DNA of 64,000 nucleotides from Robbsia sp. KACC 23696 (GCF_039852015.1 NZ_CP156627.1:682001-746000); one strand, 5' to 3'; counted from the stretch's first letter, positions 17,291 through 27,683 are shown. The notes: generated by a model from the letters alone, not told the origin. Translations and numbers: made by a program.

Positions 17291-18343
17291 AAAATTAAAA
17301 AGGAGTAATCGTTTACTTTGTGGGAGGATACCCTAATAAACGAATGAATGTGTAACGGTATGTAGTCAAAGCAGGCTTTAAAGATTTCGCAATCACCGCG
17401 AATTTTTCAACTGTCGACGATGTGAAACGGGAATTTCATCCTGGGCGAGACGTACGCAGCTCATAGGAAGGGCATTGGCAATCCGTCTGATATATCGCCA
17501 AATCCAACACTTTCAACCATTCGAAGCCGACGCATTAATTCCGCCTTTCTGGATACATTTCGAAAACAAGAATCAACGTTTCGAACCAATTGTTCTGTAC
17601 CGCTATATGGAATGGATCTGGCCGAGGACCCGGTCGTGAGCTCGGAAGCACGAGCGGCGGTGCGCCGCGCGCCAGATAGGCTTTCTTGCAGCCAACACGC
17701 GCCAACACCCGCGGCATTCACCGACCTCTCCTTACCTACGACGGAGAATGGCTGCTCGTGAAGCCTTCCCCGGTCCATTTAAGAATCGAAGGCAGTTAAT
17801 AGTAATCAGTGGAAATGCCTAGGCGATTCACTTTGACCGCAATAGCGTCGATAGCGGATTCTACGGATCTCGCAGAGATCGTTGGCACGGTGTAAACCCG
17901 AGATTTTAACCCCGGCAACGACGATATACCTGAGCAACGTGCGAGGTAGAATTTACCGTCAACCGACGGAGAGAGAATAGATTTAATTCCGTGAAAGTGC
18001 CGATAGCAGCACAAGACAGATTGCGCCGCCCACCGAAAAACATAACCCGCAAATGCTGCATCAATTAAGCATTTAAAGAAACGCCGCTAGCGCCTGATTC
18101 AGGCGTGCTAATGCCTTCATTCGAACATCACATCTCCGTCATTCGAATGTCACCTTAAGCCGCTATCGTGGCGCAGGCTTATACGTGCGATTCGCGCTCG
18201 GATGGCGCGGAGAAGGTTCTGCTTCATCGACGAGCCGAAAGGCGAGTTCCTTTCCGATGGCCGCTCAAGCGATCTCGTAATGCGCCGCGCCACGCGCGTC
18301 GGCGACCGTGTCGGGGCGTTCGCACCTCTCCTTGGAGTTCTTT
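17291..18343. other. Gene-poor, relatively AT-rich stretch
   Basis: More than 1 kb with no supported gene between H-NS and the ABC operon. A minus-strand open stretch, roughly 17796-18085, ends ...RLGISTDYY and has protein-like composition but no good start codon; it may be a remnant and was not recognised. At 18091-18105 is the palindrome CGCCTGATTCAGGCG, followed by two near-copies of TCATTCGAACATCAC at 18117 and 18139. These could be the control region of the downstream ABC operon. Confidence 0.45.
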
Positions 18344-19618
18344 GTGCAAGTCAGTTATGCGCTATCCCTGCGCGGAGTTTCCAAGGCTTGGCCGTCGAAA
18401 GAAGGTGGCGATCCCCACCCGGTATTACGCGGTATCGACCTCGACGTCGTCAGGGGGCAGTTCGTTGCGCTGCTAGGCCCTTCCGGCTGCGGTAAATCGA
18501 CGTTACTGCGTTTGATCGCTGGGCTGGATCATCCCGATGCCGGGCACATCTTGATCGATGGCCGGAATGCAAACGGCCTCGGCCCGTCGGAAAGACAACT
18601 GTCGATGGTGTTTCAGTCATACGCGCTGTTTCCGCATCTTAGTGTCGAGGAAAACGTGGCGTTTGGCCTTCGCGTACGCCGCGTACCTCGCGGCGAACGG
18701 CGGGAGCGCGTTGCGGCAGCGCTGACGGCCACCGGCCTGCTCGGCTTCGAAAAGCGCAAACCCGCGGCATTGTCCGGCGGACAGCGCCAGCGGGTTGCCT
18801 TGGCGCGAGCGATTGTCGCCGACCATCCACTGTGTCTGATGGACGAGCCGTTGTCCAACCTGGACGCAAAGCTGCGCCATGCCGTACGGCTGGAAATTCG
18901 CGAGCTGCAGCAGCGACTCGGGATGACGGTGCTCTATGTCACGCATGATCAAAGCGAAGCGATGGGCATGGCCGATCGGATCGTGCTGATGCAGGCTGGC
19001 CGCATCGAGCAGGATGGCCCTGCGACGGCGCTTTATCATCGGCCGGCAAGCGCGTTCGTGGCCGGCTTCATCGGCAGTCCGCCAATGGTCCTGCTGCCCG
19101 AGGCGACGCTTCCTTGCGCCCAGCGCCCCTGGCTCGATGCGCGCGTCGATCCGCGCACGGAGCAGGGCATGAAGGTCCGCGTCGGTATCCGACCCGAGCA
19201 CATCGAGATCACGCGGGCGAGCGAGCGGGTACTGGCCGCGACGGTCAGCGCGATCGAATTTCAGGGCGCAGAGTCTTACATCTATCTCAAAACGCCGGAT
19301 GGTCAGCCGATTGTCGTCCGCGCCGCACCTCGCGTGATGCAGGCGATGCCGATGGTCGGCGACCTCGTCGGACTGGATTGGCGCCAAAACGCCTGCCACG
19401 TCTTCGATGCGGCCAGCGGCAAGCGACTCGAGGCTTTCGATCAGCCGCGCGTCGGTTTGACCGTGCCGCGCCACACGCTGCCGGTCGCGACCGATACCGA
19501 CGCGTTGCCGGACGGATCCCGTACGCCGTTTATCGTTCCGACCTCCCCTACGATCCAGCAGGACGAGGGGCGCGTCGATTTCCGTCAAGCCGATTCCCAT
19601 ACGCACACCATCGTCTAA
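18344..19618 (+). CDS. ABC importer ATP-binding protein, MalK/UgpC type
   Basis: Cytoplasmic ATPase of a carbohydrate-class ABC importer, 424 aa. Walker A GPSGCGKST is at 45-53, Q-loop VFQSYALFPHL, signature LSGGQRQRVALARA near 148, Walker B CLMDEPLSNLD and the switch THDQSEAM. The C-terminal part from about 245 is the TOBE/OB regulatory extension (VRVGIRPEHIEI), typical of MalK-like proteins, here followed by about 40 extra residues. The GTG at 18344 is chosen because GGAG lies six bases upstream; an in-frame GTG 36 bp earlier has no such site. It heads a four-gene operon with the binding protein and two permeases. Confidence 0.93.
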   Translation: MQVSYALSLRGVSKAWPSKEGGDPHPVLRGIDLDVVRGQFVALLGPSGCGKSTLLRLIAGLDHPDAGHILIDGRNANGLGPSERQLSMVFQSYALFPHLSVEENVAFGLRVRRVPRGERRERVAAALTATGLLGFEKRKPAALSGGQRQRVALARAIVADHPLCLMDEPLSNLDAKLRHAVRLEIRELQQRLGMTVLYVTHDQSEAMGMADRIVLMQAGRIEQDGPATALYHRPASAFVAGFIGSPPMVLLPEATLPCAQRPWLDARVDPRTEQGMKVRVGIRPEHIEITRASERVLAATVSAIEFQGAESYIYLKTPDGQPIVVRAAPRVMQAMPMVGDLVGLDWRQNACHVFDAASGKRLEAFDQPRVGLTVPRHTLPVATDTDALPDGSRTPFIVPTSPTIQQDEGRVDFRQADSHTHTIV

Positions 19619-19623
19619 AAAAT

Positions 19624-21027
19624 ATGATCCCACGCATGCTGGCTGTCCTCCCGCGCCTTCACCGCTTCGCGATCGCTGCTTCCGCTTGCCTGGCACCATC
19701 GACGCGCAGTAGATCGATAAACAGTGAGGCATCGTCGGACGCGTCGCGGAAAAAGCGCGCGCGTCCTGGAATGGCCGCCTTGACGCTGAGCGTCGGCTTA
19801 TCGGTGATGGCGCTGTCCGGCGCGGTTCAGGCAGAGACGAAGCTGACGATGTATTACCCGATTTCGGTCGGCGGGCCCCTGACCAAGGTGATGGACGGCT
19901 TGATCGCGGCCTTCGAGAAACAGCATCCGGACATCGTCGTACAGGCGATCTATGCGGGCGACTACGACCAGACCCGCGTGCGGGCAGTATCCGCATCGCA
20001 CAGCCGCGACGGCGCGTCGGGCCAGATCGCGGTATTGGGCGCGCTCGACACCTGGGACCTGATCGACCACGATCTGATCGTGCCGTTCGACCAGGCGGCA
20101 GGAAATGACGGCGCATGGCTGAAGGCCTTCTATCCGGCATTGCTCGCAAACAGCAATGTCGCGAACCATGTCTGGGGCGTGCCTTTCCAGCGCTCGACGA
20201 TCGTCCTGTACTACAACAAGGCGATGTTCAAGGCGGCAGGGCTCGATCCCGAGCAGCCGCCAAAGACCTGGGACGCCATGCTGGCAGATGCCCGAAAGCT
20301 GACGAATGCCGATCATTACGGCGTGATGATCCCGTCCGGCGGATTTCCCTACTGGATGTTCCAGGCCCTTGCCATCGAAAACGGCGTGACGCTGATGAGT
20401 GACGACGGCACGCATGTCGCTTTCAACAGCGCGGCAGCCGTCCAAGCGCTGACGTATTGGGTCTCGCTGGCGAAAGACGCCAAAGTCAGCCCGCAGGGCG
20501 TAATCGATTGGAGTACGTTGCGCCAGGCCTTCGTGCAGGGCAAGACCGCCATGATGTGGCACACCACCGGCAATCTGACGGCGGTGAAACACGATGCGAG
20601 CTTCGACTTCGGCGTCGCGATGTTACCGGCGAACAAACGCGCCGGATCGCCGACCGGCGGCGGCAATTTCTATCTGTTCAAGGGCGCGAACGCGGAACAG
20701 CAGAAGGGCGCGCTGACCTTTATCCGATGGATGACGGCACCGGAACAAGCCGCGCAATGGTCGATCGCGACCGGCTATGTGGGCACCGGCGAGGCGGCCT
20801 ACCAGACGCAAGCACTACGCGATTATGGCCAGTCTTTTCCGCAGGCGATGGTCGCGCGGGATCAATTGAAAGTCGCCGTTCCGGAGTTATCGACCCACGA
20901 CTCGGCGCGCGTGCGTGAAGCGCTGAACAATGCCTTGCAATCGGCCATCACCGGCACGGCCACGCCGCAGCAGGCCCTGGATAAAGCCCAGGCGAGCGCC
21001 GACCGCATCCTGGCGCGTTATCGCTGA
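19624..21027 (+). CDS. ABC importer substrate-binding protein, family 1 (UgpB-like)
   Basis: Periplasmic solute-binding protein of 467 aa. The mature part begins near ETKLTMYYPISVGGPLTKVM; before it lies a hydrophobic signal (MAALTLSVGLSVMALSGAVQA) behind an unusually long, Arg/Lys-rich N-region. Translation could instead begin at the internal ATG at about 19771, giving a normal signal length but without positive charges, so the start is uncertain. The fold blocks VWGVPFQRSTIVLYYNKAMF and GSPTGGGNFYLFKG are typical of sn-glycerol-3-phosphate/sugar binding proteins. Only 5 bp separate it from the ATPase gene. The exact ligand cannot be read from sequence. Confidence 0.9.
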   Translation: MIPRMLAVLPRLHRFAIAASACLAPSTRSRSINSEASSDASRKKRARPGMAALTLSVGLSVMALSGAVQAETKLTMYYPISVGGPLTKVMDGLIAAFEKQHPDIVVQAIYAGDYDQTRVRAVSASHSRDGASGQIAVLGALDTWDLIDHDLIVPFDQAAGNDGAWLKAFYPALLANSNVANHVWGVPFQRSTIVLYYNKAMFKAAGLDPEQPPKTWDAMLADARKLTNADHYGVMIPSGGFPYWMFQALAIENGVTLMSDDGTHVAFNSAAAVQALTYWVSLAKDAKVSPQGVIDWSTLRQAFVQGKTAMMWHTTGNLTAVKHDASFDFGVAMLPANKRAGSPTGGGNFYLFKGANAEQQKGALTFIRWMTAPEQAAQWSIATGYVGTGEAAYQTQALRDYGQSFPQAMVARDQLKVAVPELSTHDSARVREALNNALQSAITGTATPQQALDKAQASADRILARYR

Positions 21028-21049
21028 AACGCACCCTTTACCGTCCGAC

Positions 21050-21970
21050 ATGTCCTCCTCCTCTCCGCCGACCGCTGCCGCATCCTCGGGCCGCGGCGCA
21101 TTGCGAACGTCTCGATGGCTCAGTCTGCTCTATGTCTCGCCGGCTTTGGTCCTCCTGACGCTGTTTGCGTTCTATCCGACTTTTTCAACGCTATGGGATA
21201 GCGTCTTTCGCGTCGGGATGCCGGCAAAACCGGCGCACTTCGTCGGCTTGGCGAACTATCGGTCACTGTTCGACGATCCGACGTTTCTGCAGGTGCTCCG
21301 TAACAATCTGCTCTATGCGGCCGTCACCGTGCCGCTATCGACGTTCATCGCGCTCGGCCTCGCCTTATGGGCCAATGCCGCGCTGCCGGGCCGCGCGTTT
21401 CTGCGGCTCGCTTATTTCACGCCGACGTTGCTGCCGATGATCGCCGCAGCCAATCTCTGGCTGTATTTCTACACGCCGGATCTCGGTTTGTTCGACCGTA
21501 TCGGTGCATGGTTCGGCCTGCCTTCCATCAACTGGCTGGGCGAGCCGGGCACGGCGTTATGGTCCGTGATCGCGGTCACCGTCTGGAAGGAATCCGGGTT
21601 TTTCATGCTGTTTTACCTAGCTGCATTGCAAAGCATCGCACCGGATCTGAAAGAAGCCGCCGCCATCGAAGGTGCCGGGCGTTGGTATTACATGCGGCGC
21701 ATCGCCTGGCCTCTGCTGATGCCCACCACGCTTTTCGTCGTGATCAATGCGACGATCAATTCGATCACGCTGATCGATCATCTGTTCGTGTTGACGAAAG
21801 GCGGCCCCGACAACACGTCGAAACTCCTGCTGTATTGGATTTGGGAAAACGCCTTCGCCTACTTCGACGAGTCGACAGCGGCCGCGATAACGACGCTGGT
21901 GCTCCTCGCGCTGGCGGTAGTCGGTGTCGTGCAATTCATCATCGCGGAACGCCGGACGCACTATCAATGA
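21050..21970 (+). CDS. ABC importer permease, UgpA/MalF type
   Basis: Inner-membrane permease of 306 aa with six hydrophobic helices; the first is LSLLYVSPALVLLTLFAFYP. The cytoplasmic EAA loop, EAAAIEGAGRWYYMRRIAWP, contacts the ATPase. It follows the binding-protein gene by 22 bp and its stop codon overlaps the start of the second permease by four bases (ATGA). The start ATG at 21050 is the first that gives a normal length; upstream in-frame codons lie within the binding-protein gene. Confidence 0.92.
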   Translation: MSSSSPPTAAASSGRGALRTSRWLSLLYVSPALVLLTLFAFYPTFSTLWDSVFRVGMPAKPAHFVGLANYRSLFDDPTFLQVLRNNLLYAAVTVPLSTFIALGLALWANAALPGRAFLRLAYFTPTLLPMIAAANLWLYFYTPDLGLFDRIGAWFGLPSINWLGEPGTALWSVIAVTVWKESGFFMLFYLAALQSIAPDLKEAAAIEGAGRWYYMRRIAWPLLMPTTLFVVINATINSITLIDHLFVLTKGGPDNTSKLLLYWIWENAFAYFDESTAAAITTLVLLALAVVGVVQFIIAERRTHYQ

Positions 21971-22827
21971 CGCCCACCGACAGCCTCGCCATGTCGTCCG
22001 TCGTGCCACGCGCGCGGCGCTTCCCGTTTGTCGCGCTACTCGATACGGCCGGTGCGTGGACGCTCGCCGTCGTCTGGATCGCCCCCTTGTTGTTTGCCGT
22101 CTGGGCCGCCTGTCATACCGCGCAGGCAACGCTGACCTTCGACTGGCATGCCCCATTGACCACGCGTAGTTTCGCGACGGCCTGGCATGCGGCGCCCTGG
22201 TTGCGATACTTCTTCAATACCGTCGTGTTGACGACGATGATTCTCTGCGGGCAGTTAGTGATCTGCACCTTTGCCGGCTTCGCCTTTGCGCGGCTGGAGA
22301 TGCCCTTCAAGGACGTGCTGTTCGGACTCGTCCTCGTGCAGCTTTTCGTCTTGCCTGAAGTGCTGATTCTCGAAAACTATCGGATGGTGACGCGTCTCGG
22401 CTTGTTCGATAGCTATCTCGGCACCAGCTTGCCCTATATGGCGAGCGCCTTTGGCATCTTTCTGCTGCGTCAGGCCTTTCGCCAAGTGCCCCGCGAACTC
22501 GACGAAGCCGCACGTATCGAAGGGTGCTCGTGGTTCGGGGTGATGTGGCGCGTCTATGTGCCGGCCGTCAAACCCACGTATCTTGCCTACGCATTGGTTT
22601 CCGTATCGGCGCATTGGAACAGCTTTCTATGGCCCTTGGTCGTGACGAATTCCGCCGCCACCCGGCCGATCACCGTCGGCTTGTCGCTGTTTGGCGCACC
22701 TGAAAACGGCGTGGATATTTCAGTGATCAGCGCCGGCACGCTGTTGACGATCGCACCGTTGACGGTGGGATTTTTGATCTTTCAGCGGCAGTTCATCCAG
22801 GCTTTCCTGCGCGCCGGGATCAAATAA
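21967..22827 (+). CDS. ABC importer permease, UgpE/MalG type
   Basis: Second inner-membrane permease of 286 aa. Helices include LDTAGAWTLAVVWIAPLLFA and VLTTMILCGQLVICTFAGFA. The EAA loop is DEAARIEGCSWFGVMWRVYV, and the end QRQFIQAFLRAGIK (FVxGxxxGAxKG-like in MalG) is typical of the family. It is translationally coupled to the first permease by the ATGA overlap. It completes an ATPase, binding protein, permease, permease operon resembling glycerol-3-phosphate or polyol importers. Confidence 0.92.
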   Translation: MTPTDSLAMSSVVPRARRFPFVALLDTAGAWTLAVVWIAPLLFAVWAACHTAQATLTFDWHAPLTTRSFATAWHAAPWLRYFFNTVVLTTMILCGQLVICTFAGFAFARLEMPFKDVLFGLVLVQLFVLPEVLILENYRMVTRLGLFDSYLGTSLPYMASAFGIFLLRQAFRQVPRELDEAARIEGCSWFGVMWRVYVPAVKPTYLAYALVSVSAHWNSFLWPLVVTNSAATRPITVGLSLFGAPENGVDISVISAGTLLTIAPLTVGFLIFQRQFIQAFLRAGIK

Positions 22828-22950
22828 ATGCGATGCGACGCCTGACATATCAGCGCGTGTGAAAATTTATTGAATTCCTGATCAATACGGCCGTTTACTC
22901 GCCTACAGAACGTGCATTGTGCGCGTCTGTTTGTCCTGAGGTAAACCCGT

Positions 22951-24501
22951 ATGTTGCAACAGCTCTCGATCAAATCCCGCGTGTTTGCAGCCTTCGGCTG
23001 CTTGCTGGTCCTGCTTTTTGCCGTCGCCGGTACGGGCCAGTTTGCCACGCGCTCGGGCAGCGCCGCGTTGAAGCAAACGTACTCGGTGCAGATGGCTGCT
23101 GCAATCGCGCTGGGCGACTTCAAATACAACCTCGCCATCGCGCGTGTCACGATCGACCGCGGGATGCTGCATCCCGCGCCGGCAGGCTCCGACGAAAACC
23201 GCGCCTTGGTGACCAAGGCGCGTGACTATCTCGCGACGTCGAAGTCGGCCTATGCGCGATATCAGGCCTTGCCGCGTTCCGCTGAGGAGCAAGGTCTGGC
23301 CGATGCCGTCAACGCGGACTTCCAGCATCTGCTGTCCGATGGCATCGATCCGACGCTGAACAGTATTGCGGCGGGCGATCCGGCAGCGGCGCAAACCATC
23401 ACGATGAACACGACGCCGAATCTGGCGCTCGCCCTGACGAAGTCGTCGACGAAGCTCAACGATTTCCTGATGCAGCAGGGGGAGCGTGACTACAACGCGT
23501 TTCAAGACTTGTTGCATTGGGTGAGCCTCGGTTCGATCGCTTTACTTGCCGTGGCGGTGATCGTCGCGATCGCGTGCGGCTTGGGCGTGCAACGTGCGAT
23601 CGGTGTGCCCTTGGCGCAGGCGCTGCAGGCTTGTCGTCGCATTGCTGGCGGCGATCTCAGTACGCCGATCGATACCCGTCGCGGCGACGAAATGGGTGAA
23701 ATGATGCGGGGGCTGGCGGAAATGCGCGACGGCTTGCGCGAGACATTGCAAGCGATGCTCGCAAGCAGCGAGGCGATGGCGACGGCAACGCAGCAGATCG
23801 CGTCGGGCAATGCCGACCTGTCGCGTCGCACCGAAGCCCAAGCCGCGGCGCTGGAGGAGACCGCCGCCAGCATGGAAGAGCTGACGGCCACGGTAAAGCA
23901 GAATCACGCGAATGCGACGGAAGCGAGCGACGTCGCGGAGCAGGCGCGCTCGATCGCGCAAAATGGCGGCGGCGTCATGGATCAGGTGGTCGAGACGATG
24001 ACGGCGATCAACGCGCAGTCGCAGCAGATGGCGTCGATCACCAGCGTCATCGAATCGATCGCCTTCCAGACGAATATCCTCGCGCTGAATGCCGCCGTGG
24101 AAGCGGCGCGTGCCGGCGAGCAAGGTCGCGGGTTTGCCGTGGTGGCGAGCGAGGTGCGAACGCTTGCGCAGCGCTCAGCGGGGGCAGCCAAGGAAATCAA
24201 GTCCTTGATCGACGCGGCGGCCGGCCGCGTGGAAGCCGGCGCGGGCCTGGTGCAGACCGCCGGCAAGACGATGGCCGAGATTGTCGAGTCTATCTCGCGC
24301 GTGCATCACATCATCGATAGCGTCAGTCTGGCGTCCCGCGAGCAGACCGATGGCATCCAGCAGGTCAATCAGGCCGTGACGCAGATGGACGAATCCACTC
24401 AGCAGAACGCGGCGCTGGTCGAACAGACGGCCGCCGCGGCTTTGTCGTTGGCCGATCAATCCCGCGTGTTGCAGCAAAACGCCAACCGCTTCCGCCTGTA
24501 A
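22951..24501 (+). CDS. Methyl-accepting chemotaxis protein
   Basis: Transmembrane chemoreceptor of 516 aa. TM1 lies at about residues 9-30 ([19 protein letters not shown]), a periplasmic four-helix-bundle sensor follows, and TM2 is near 190-212 ([18 protein letters not shown]). A HAMP domain and the methyl-accepting domain complete it. The signalling hairpin tip [20 protein letters not shown], which binds CheA and CheW, is intact. The C-terminus NRFRL has no CheR-binding pentapeptide. It is 123 bp downstream of the ABC operon, so it might sense the imported compound, but that is only suggested by position. Confidence 0.94.
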   Translation: MLQQLSIKSRVFAAFGCLLVLLFAVAGTGQFATRSGSAALKQTYSVQMAAAIALGDFKYNLAIARVTIDRGMLHPAPAGSDENRALVTKARDYLATSKSAYARYQALPRSAEEQGLADAVNADFQHLLSDGIDPTLNSIAAGDPAAAQTITMNTTPNLALALTKSSTKLNDFLMQQGERDYNAFQDLLHWVSLGSIALLAVAVIVAIACGLGVQRAIGVPLAQALQACRRIAGGDLSTPIDTRRGDEMGEMMRGLAEMRDGLRETLQAMLASSEAMATATQQIASGNADLSRRTEAQAAALEETAASMEELTATVKQNHANATEASDVAEQARSIAQNGGGVMDQVVETMTAINAQSQQMASITSVIESIAFQTNILALNAAVEAARAGEQGRGFAVVASEVRTLAQRSAGAAKEIKSLIDAAAGRVEAGAGLVQTAGKTMAEIVESISRVHHIIDSVSLASREQTDGIQQVNQAVTQMDESTQQNAALVEQTAAAALSLADQSRVLQQNANRFRL

Positions 24502-24717
24502 ATCCGCACGGCCGTAGCGCCCCGCGGCCTCCCTCGGGGAGCACCGCACTTCGCCTCCCTCTCTCCCTGTGCCAAAATAGGGCCGCCGACGGCGATCCGT
24601 TGCCGTCGCGCCGACGTTTAATCAGGCCCGTTCGCTTCGCGTGACGGGCAGCACTGCGGCAGCGCCGATATCGTCTGTTTTGTCGGTTTCGTCGGCGCCC
24701 GCAGCGAGGTGAGCGAT

Positions 24718-26343
24718 ATGAGCGATATGGCAGGCCCCAAAAAGCATTCGGACCCGTCCGTCCATGGACGGACGTCGATCGTCCGCGTCACGCCTGCCGC
24801 CATCGCGCTGAACCGTTTCGGTCTTGGCGCGCGCCTCGGCGAATCGCCGCCGACGAATCCGTCGGCATGGCTGCACGCGCAATTGGACGTGCCCCTCGCG
24901 CAGACGCTGCCGCCAGTCTGGTCGCAGCAACCCGGCACGCAGGAATTGGCCATGCGCATGGGCGAAGGGCAGGCGGAACTGCGGCGCTTGGCGCGCGAGC
25001 AGGAGGACCTGGCCAAAAGCCATGCGCAAGTGGGCACGCTGACGCCTCGCAAGCAGACCGTGCCGCATGCGGACGCCGCGAGCGACGTGGGACAGCCCGC
25101 GCTGGCAGCATCACGCGTACGGGGCGCGCAGCCCGCTTCGGCCGATGGCAAAGACAACCCGCTCGCGACCCTCCGGCAAGCCTACAATCTCGAAATCCGC
25201 GATACCTATCGTGCGGCCGTCGATGCGCGACTGACGGGGGCGCTGACCACACCGACGCCTTTCGTCGAGCGTCTGGTGTATTTTTGGTCGAACCATTTCG
25301 CCTTATCGATCGAGAAGCAGCCGGTGACCTTGCTGGCGGGCGCCTTCGAAACGGACGCCATTAGGCCGCATGTGCTGGGTCGTTTCGAAGACATGCTGGT
25401 GGCGGTAGAGCAGCATCCGGCCATGCAGTATTTCCTCGATCAGAACGGCTCGATCGGTCCCGACAGCGAGGCCGCCGTCCGGGCGGAGGCGCGCAACGCG
25501 GCGCGTCGGGTCGGGCTCAACGAGAACCTGGCCCGTGAAACGATGGAATTGCACACGCTGGGCGTGCGCACCGGCTATACGCAACAGGACGTCACCGAAT
25601 TTGCCAAGGCGCTGACCGGCTGGAGCGTCACCGGATTGCCAGCGGCGCAATCGCCGACGCCGCTGCCGCCGGGCGTTTTCGTTTTTCGGCCGCAGGCCCA
25701 TGAACCGGGCGAACGCACGATCATGGGTCGGACCTACGCCGATTTGCCGGGGCCGCGAGGCGTCCAACAGGGGCTGACGATCCTGCACGACTTCGCGACA
25801 TCGCCGGCCACCGCGCAGCATATCGCGCGAAAATTGGCCGTTCATTTCGTTTCCGATAACCCGCCGCCGGCCTTGGTGGCGCGTCTGGCGGATGCGTTCC
25901 AGAAAAGCGAAGGGCATCTGCCCACCGTGTATCGCGCGCTCATCGATTCGCCGGAAGCGTGGCAGCCGGTCAACGCCAAATTCAAGACGCCGTGGGAATG
26001 GACGGTTTCGGCGACGCGCGGCCTGGGCTGGCAAAGCGCCGAGGCGAACAAGACCGCGCCGATGTTGCGCCAGCTCGGTCAACCGATCTGGCAACCTGGC
26101 TCACCGGCCGGCTATGACGATATCGCGGCGAGCTGGGCCGCGCCCGATGCCCTCGTGCGGCGCGTGGAGTTCGCGCAGCGGCTTGCCGCGCGCGTCGGTG
26201 ACCGGGTCGATGCCCGCACGGTCGGTCCGCAGTGGCTGGCAGGCAGTTTGTCTCCCGAAACCGCCACGGAAATAGGCCGGGCGGAAAGTGCCAGCGCCGC
26301 CTTGGCGCTGCTGATGGTATCGCCAGACTTCTTGAGGAGATGA
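24718..26343 (+). CDS. DUF1800 family protein
   Basis: A 541-aa protein of the DUF1800 family, whose members are usually encoded next to a DUF1501 protein and whose function is unknown. Family blocks seen are ALNRFGLGARLGES near the N-terminus, ERLVYFWSNHFALSI (about 188-202), NLARETMELHTLGV followed by YTQQDVTEFAKALTGW, and HIARKLAVHFVSDNPP. No clear signal peptide is visible. The ATG at 24718 has AGGTGA five bases upstream; a GTG three codons earlier overlaps that site. It ends 5 bp before the DUF1501 gene. Confidence 0.88.
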   Translation: MSDMAGPKKHSDPSVHGRTSIVRVTPAAIALNRFGLGARLGESPPTNPSAWLHAQLDVPLAQTLPPVWSQQPGTQELAMRMGEGQAELRRLAREQEDLAKSHAQVGTLTPRKQTVPHADAASDVGQPALAASRVRGAQPASADGKDNPLATLRQAYNLEIRDTYRAAVDARLTGALTTPTPFVERLVYFWSNHFALSIEKQPVTLLAGAFETDAIRPHVLGRFEDMLVAVEQHPAMQYFLDQNGSIGPDSEAAVRAEARNAARRVGLNENLARETMELHTLGVRTGYTQQDVTEFAKALTGWSVTGLPAAQSPTPLPPGVFVFRPQAHEPGERTIMGRTYADLPGPRGVQQGLTILHDFATSPATAQHIARKLAVHFVSDNPPPALVARLADAFQKSEGHLPTVYRALIDSPEAWQPVNAKFKTPWEWTVSATRGLGWQSAEANKTAPMLRQLGQPIWQPGSPAGYDDIAASWAAPDALVRRVEFAQRLAARVGDRVDARTVGPQWLAGSLSPETATEIGRAESASAALALLMVSPDFLRR

Positions 26344-26348
26344 CGCCG

Positions 26349-27542
26349 ATGAAACGTCGAGATTTCGTCCGCGGCACCGGCGCATTGGCCGCGTGGTCCG
26401 TCGTTCCAGCGACGTTGCTCGGTCGCACCCGTGTCGCCTTCGCTGCCGCCGATACCGATACCGCGCAGCGCTTCGTCTTCGTGATCCAGCGCGGTGCCGC
26501 CGATGGATTGAACACCGTCGTGCCCTATGCGGATCCGGCCTATGCGCGCCTGCGTGCCGAACTGGCGCTGGATCCCGGCACGCTGCACAAGCTCGACGGC
26601 ACCTTCGGTCTGCATCCGTCGCTGGTTCAGACCGCGGCGATGTATGGGCAGGGGGAAGCGCTGATGATCCAGGCCGTGGCGTCACCGTATCGCGATCGCT
26701 CGCATTTCGACGGTCAGAACGTCTTGGAGACAGGTGGACTGCAGCCGTATCAAGTGAAGGATGGTTGGCTGAACCGCCTGCTGACACTGCTGCCGGGCGG
26801 CGGTACGGCACGGGGTAGCGCGCGTCGCGACGAGGCGATCGCGTTTGCGCCGACGGTGCCCCTGGCCTTGCGCGGGCCGGCCGACGTGACATCGTATGCG
26901 CCGTCGTCGATGGCGCAGGCGCAGGACGATCTGCTGTTGCGCGTGTCGCGGCTCTATGCCGACGATGCGCAATTGCATCCGTTGTGGGAGTCCGCGATGC
27001 AGACACGCAGCTTGGCGGGATCGATGGGCGGCAAGCAGGATCCGGCGGCGATCGGCAAGATGGCGGCCGGCTTTTTGGCACGACCGGACGGACCGCGCAT
27101 CGCCATGATCGAGACGGCGGGATGGGACACGCATACCGCACAAAATCCGCGTTTGGCCAATACGTTGAAATCGCTCGACACGATGCTCGCGGCGTTGAAA
27201 GTGGGCATGGGGCCACAGTGGGCGAATACCACCGTGGTAGTGGCCACCGAGTTCGGCCGCACCGCGGCGGTCAACGGCACCAATGGCACCGATCACGGCA
27301 CGGGCTCGGCGGCGATGATCCTGGGCGGTTCGGTCAAGGGCGGCCGCATTCTGGCGGATTGGCCCGGTCTGTCGCCGCAGGCGTTGAACGAGGGGCGCGA
27401 CCTGCATGCGACCCTCGCGCTCGACAGCCTGATCGCGTCTGCCGCCGCTGAAACCTTCCGCCTCGACCCGCAGCGGGTGAATGCGGCGTTGTTCCCACGA
27501 TCGCCCGGTGGGGCCATGCGCACGACGATTTTGCGGACGTAA
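26349..27542 (+). CDS. DUF1501 family protein with Tat-like signal
   Basis: A 397-aa member of the DUF1501 family (alkaline-phosphatase/sulfatase-like superfamily, function unknown). The N-terminus MKRRDFVRGTGALAAWSVVP carries a twin-arginine motif and ends at a likely AFA|AAD cleavage site near residue 34, so the protein is probably exported folded. Further family blocks are VFVIQRGAADGLNTVVPY, SHFDGQNVLETG, GWDTHTAQN and VATEFGRTAAVNGTNGTDHG with metal-ligand-like Asp/His. It is co-transcribed with the upstream DUF1800 gene. Confidence 0.9.
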   Translation: MKRRDFVRGTGALAAWSVVPATLLGRTRVAFAAADTDTAQRFVFVIQRGAADGLNTVVPYADPAYARLRAELALDPGTLHKLDGTFGLHPSLVQTAAMYGQGEALMIQAVASPYRDRSHFDGQNVLETGGLQPYQVKDGWLNRLLTLLPGGGTARGSARRDEAIAFAPTVPLALRGPADVTSYAPSSMAQAQDDLLLRVSRLYADDAQLHPLWESAMQTRSLAGSMGGKQDPAAIGKMAAGFLARPDGPRIAMIETAGWDTHTAQNPRLANTLKSLDTMLAALKVGMGPQWANTTVVVATEFGRTAAVNGTNGTDHGTGSAAMILGGSVKGGRILADWPGLSPQALNEGRDLHATLALDSLIASAAAETFRLDPQRVNAALFPRSPGGAMRTTILRT

Positions 27543-27558
27543 GCCGCGTCGGTCGGCG

Positions 27559-27575
27559 GATAAGTCGTACTTATC
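27559..27575. promoter_or_regulatory. Candidate CynR operator upstream of cynS
   Basis: Perfect dyad GATAAGTCGTACTTATC (7-bp arms around CGT), 109 bp before the cynS start. Its inner part fits the LysR-type T-N11-A rule exactly. CynR, encoded 1 kb downstream, is the obvious candidate to bind it. Confidence 0.6.
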
Positions 27576-27683
27576 GCGTCGATCGGAAATCGGTCTTGGA
27601 CGTGGCGATTTTGCAGCGTGAAGATGCAGACAGTCGTTGATTTTCAACGACCTCTCTTCGATCTCAGCCCAGGAGCGCCGATC

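Noticed and set aside
18617-20149. A 510-codon minus-strand open frame
   Set aside because: It is antisense to the ABC ATPase and binding-protein genes and has no domain pattern.
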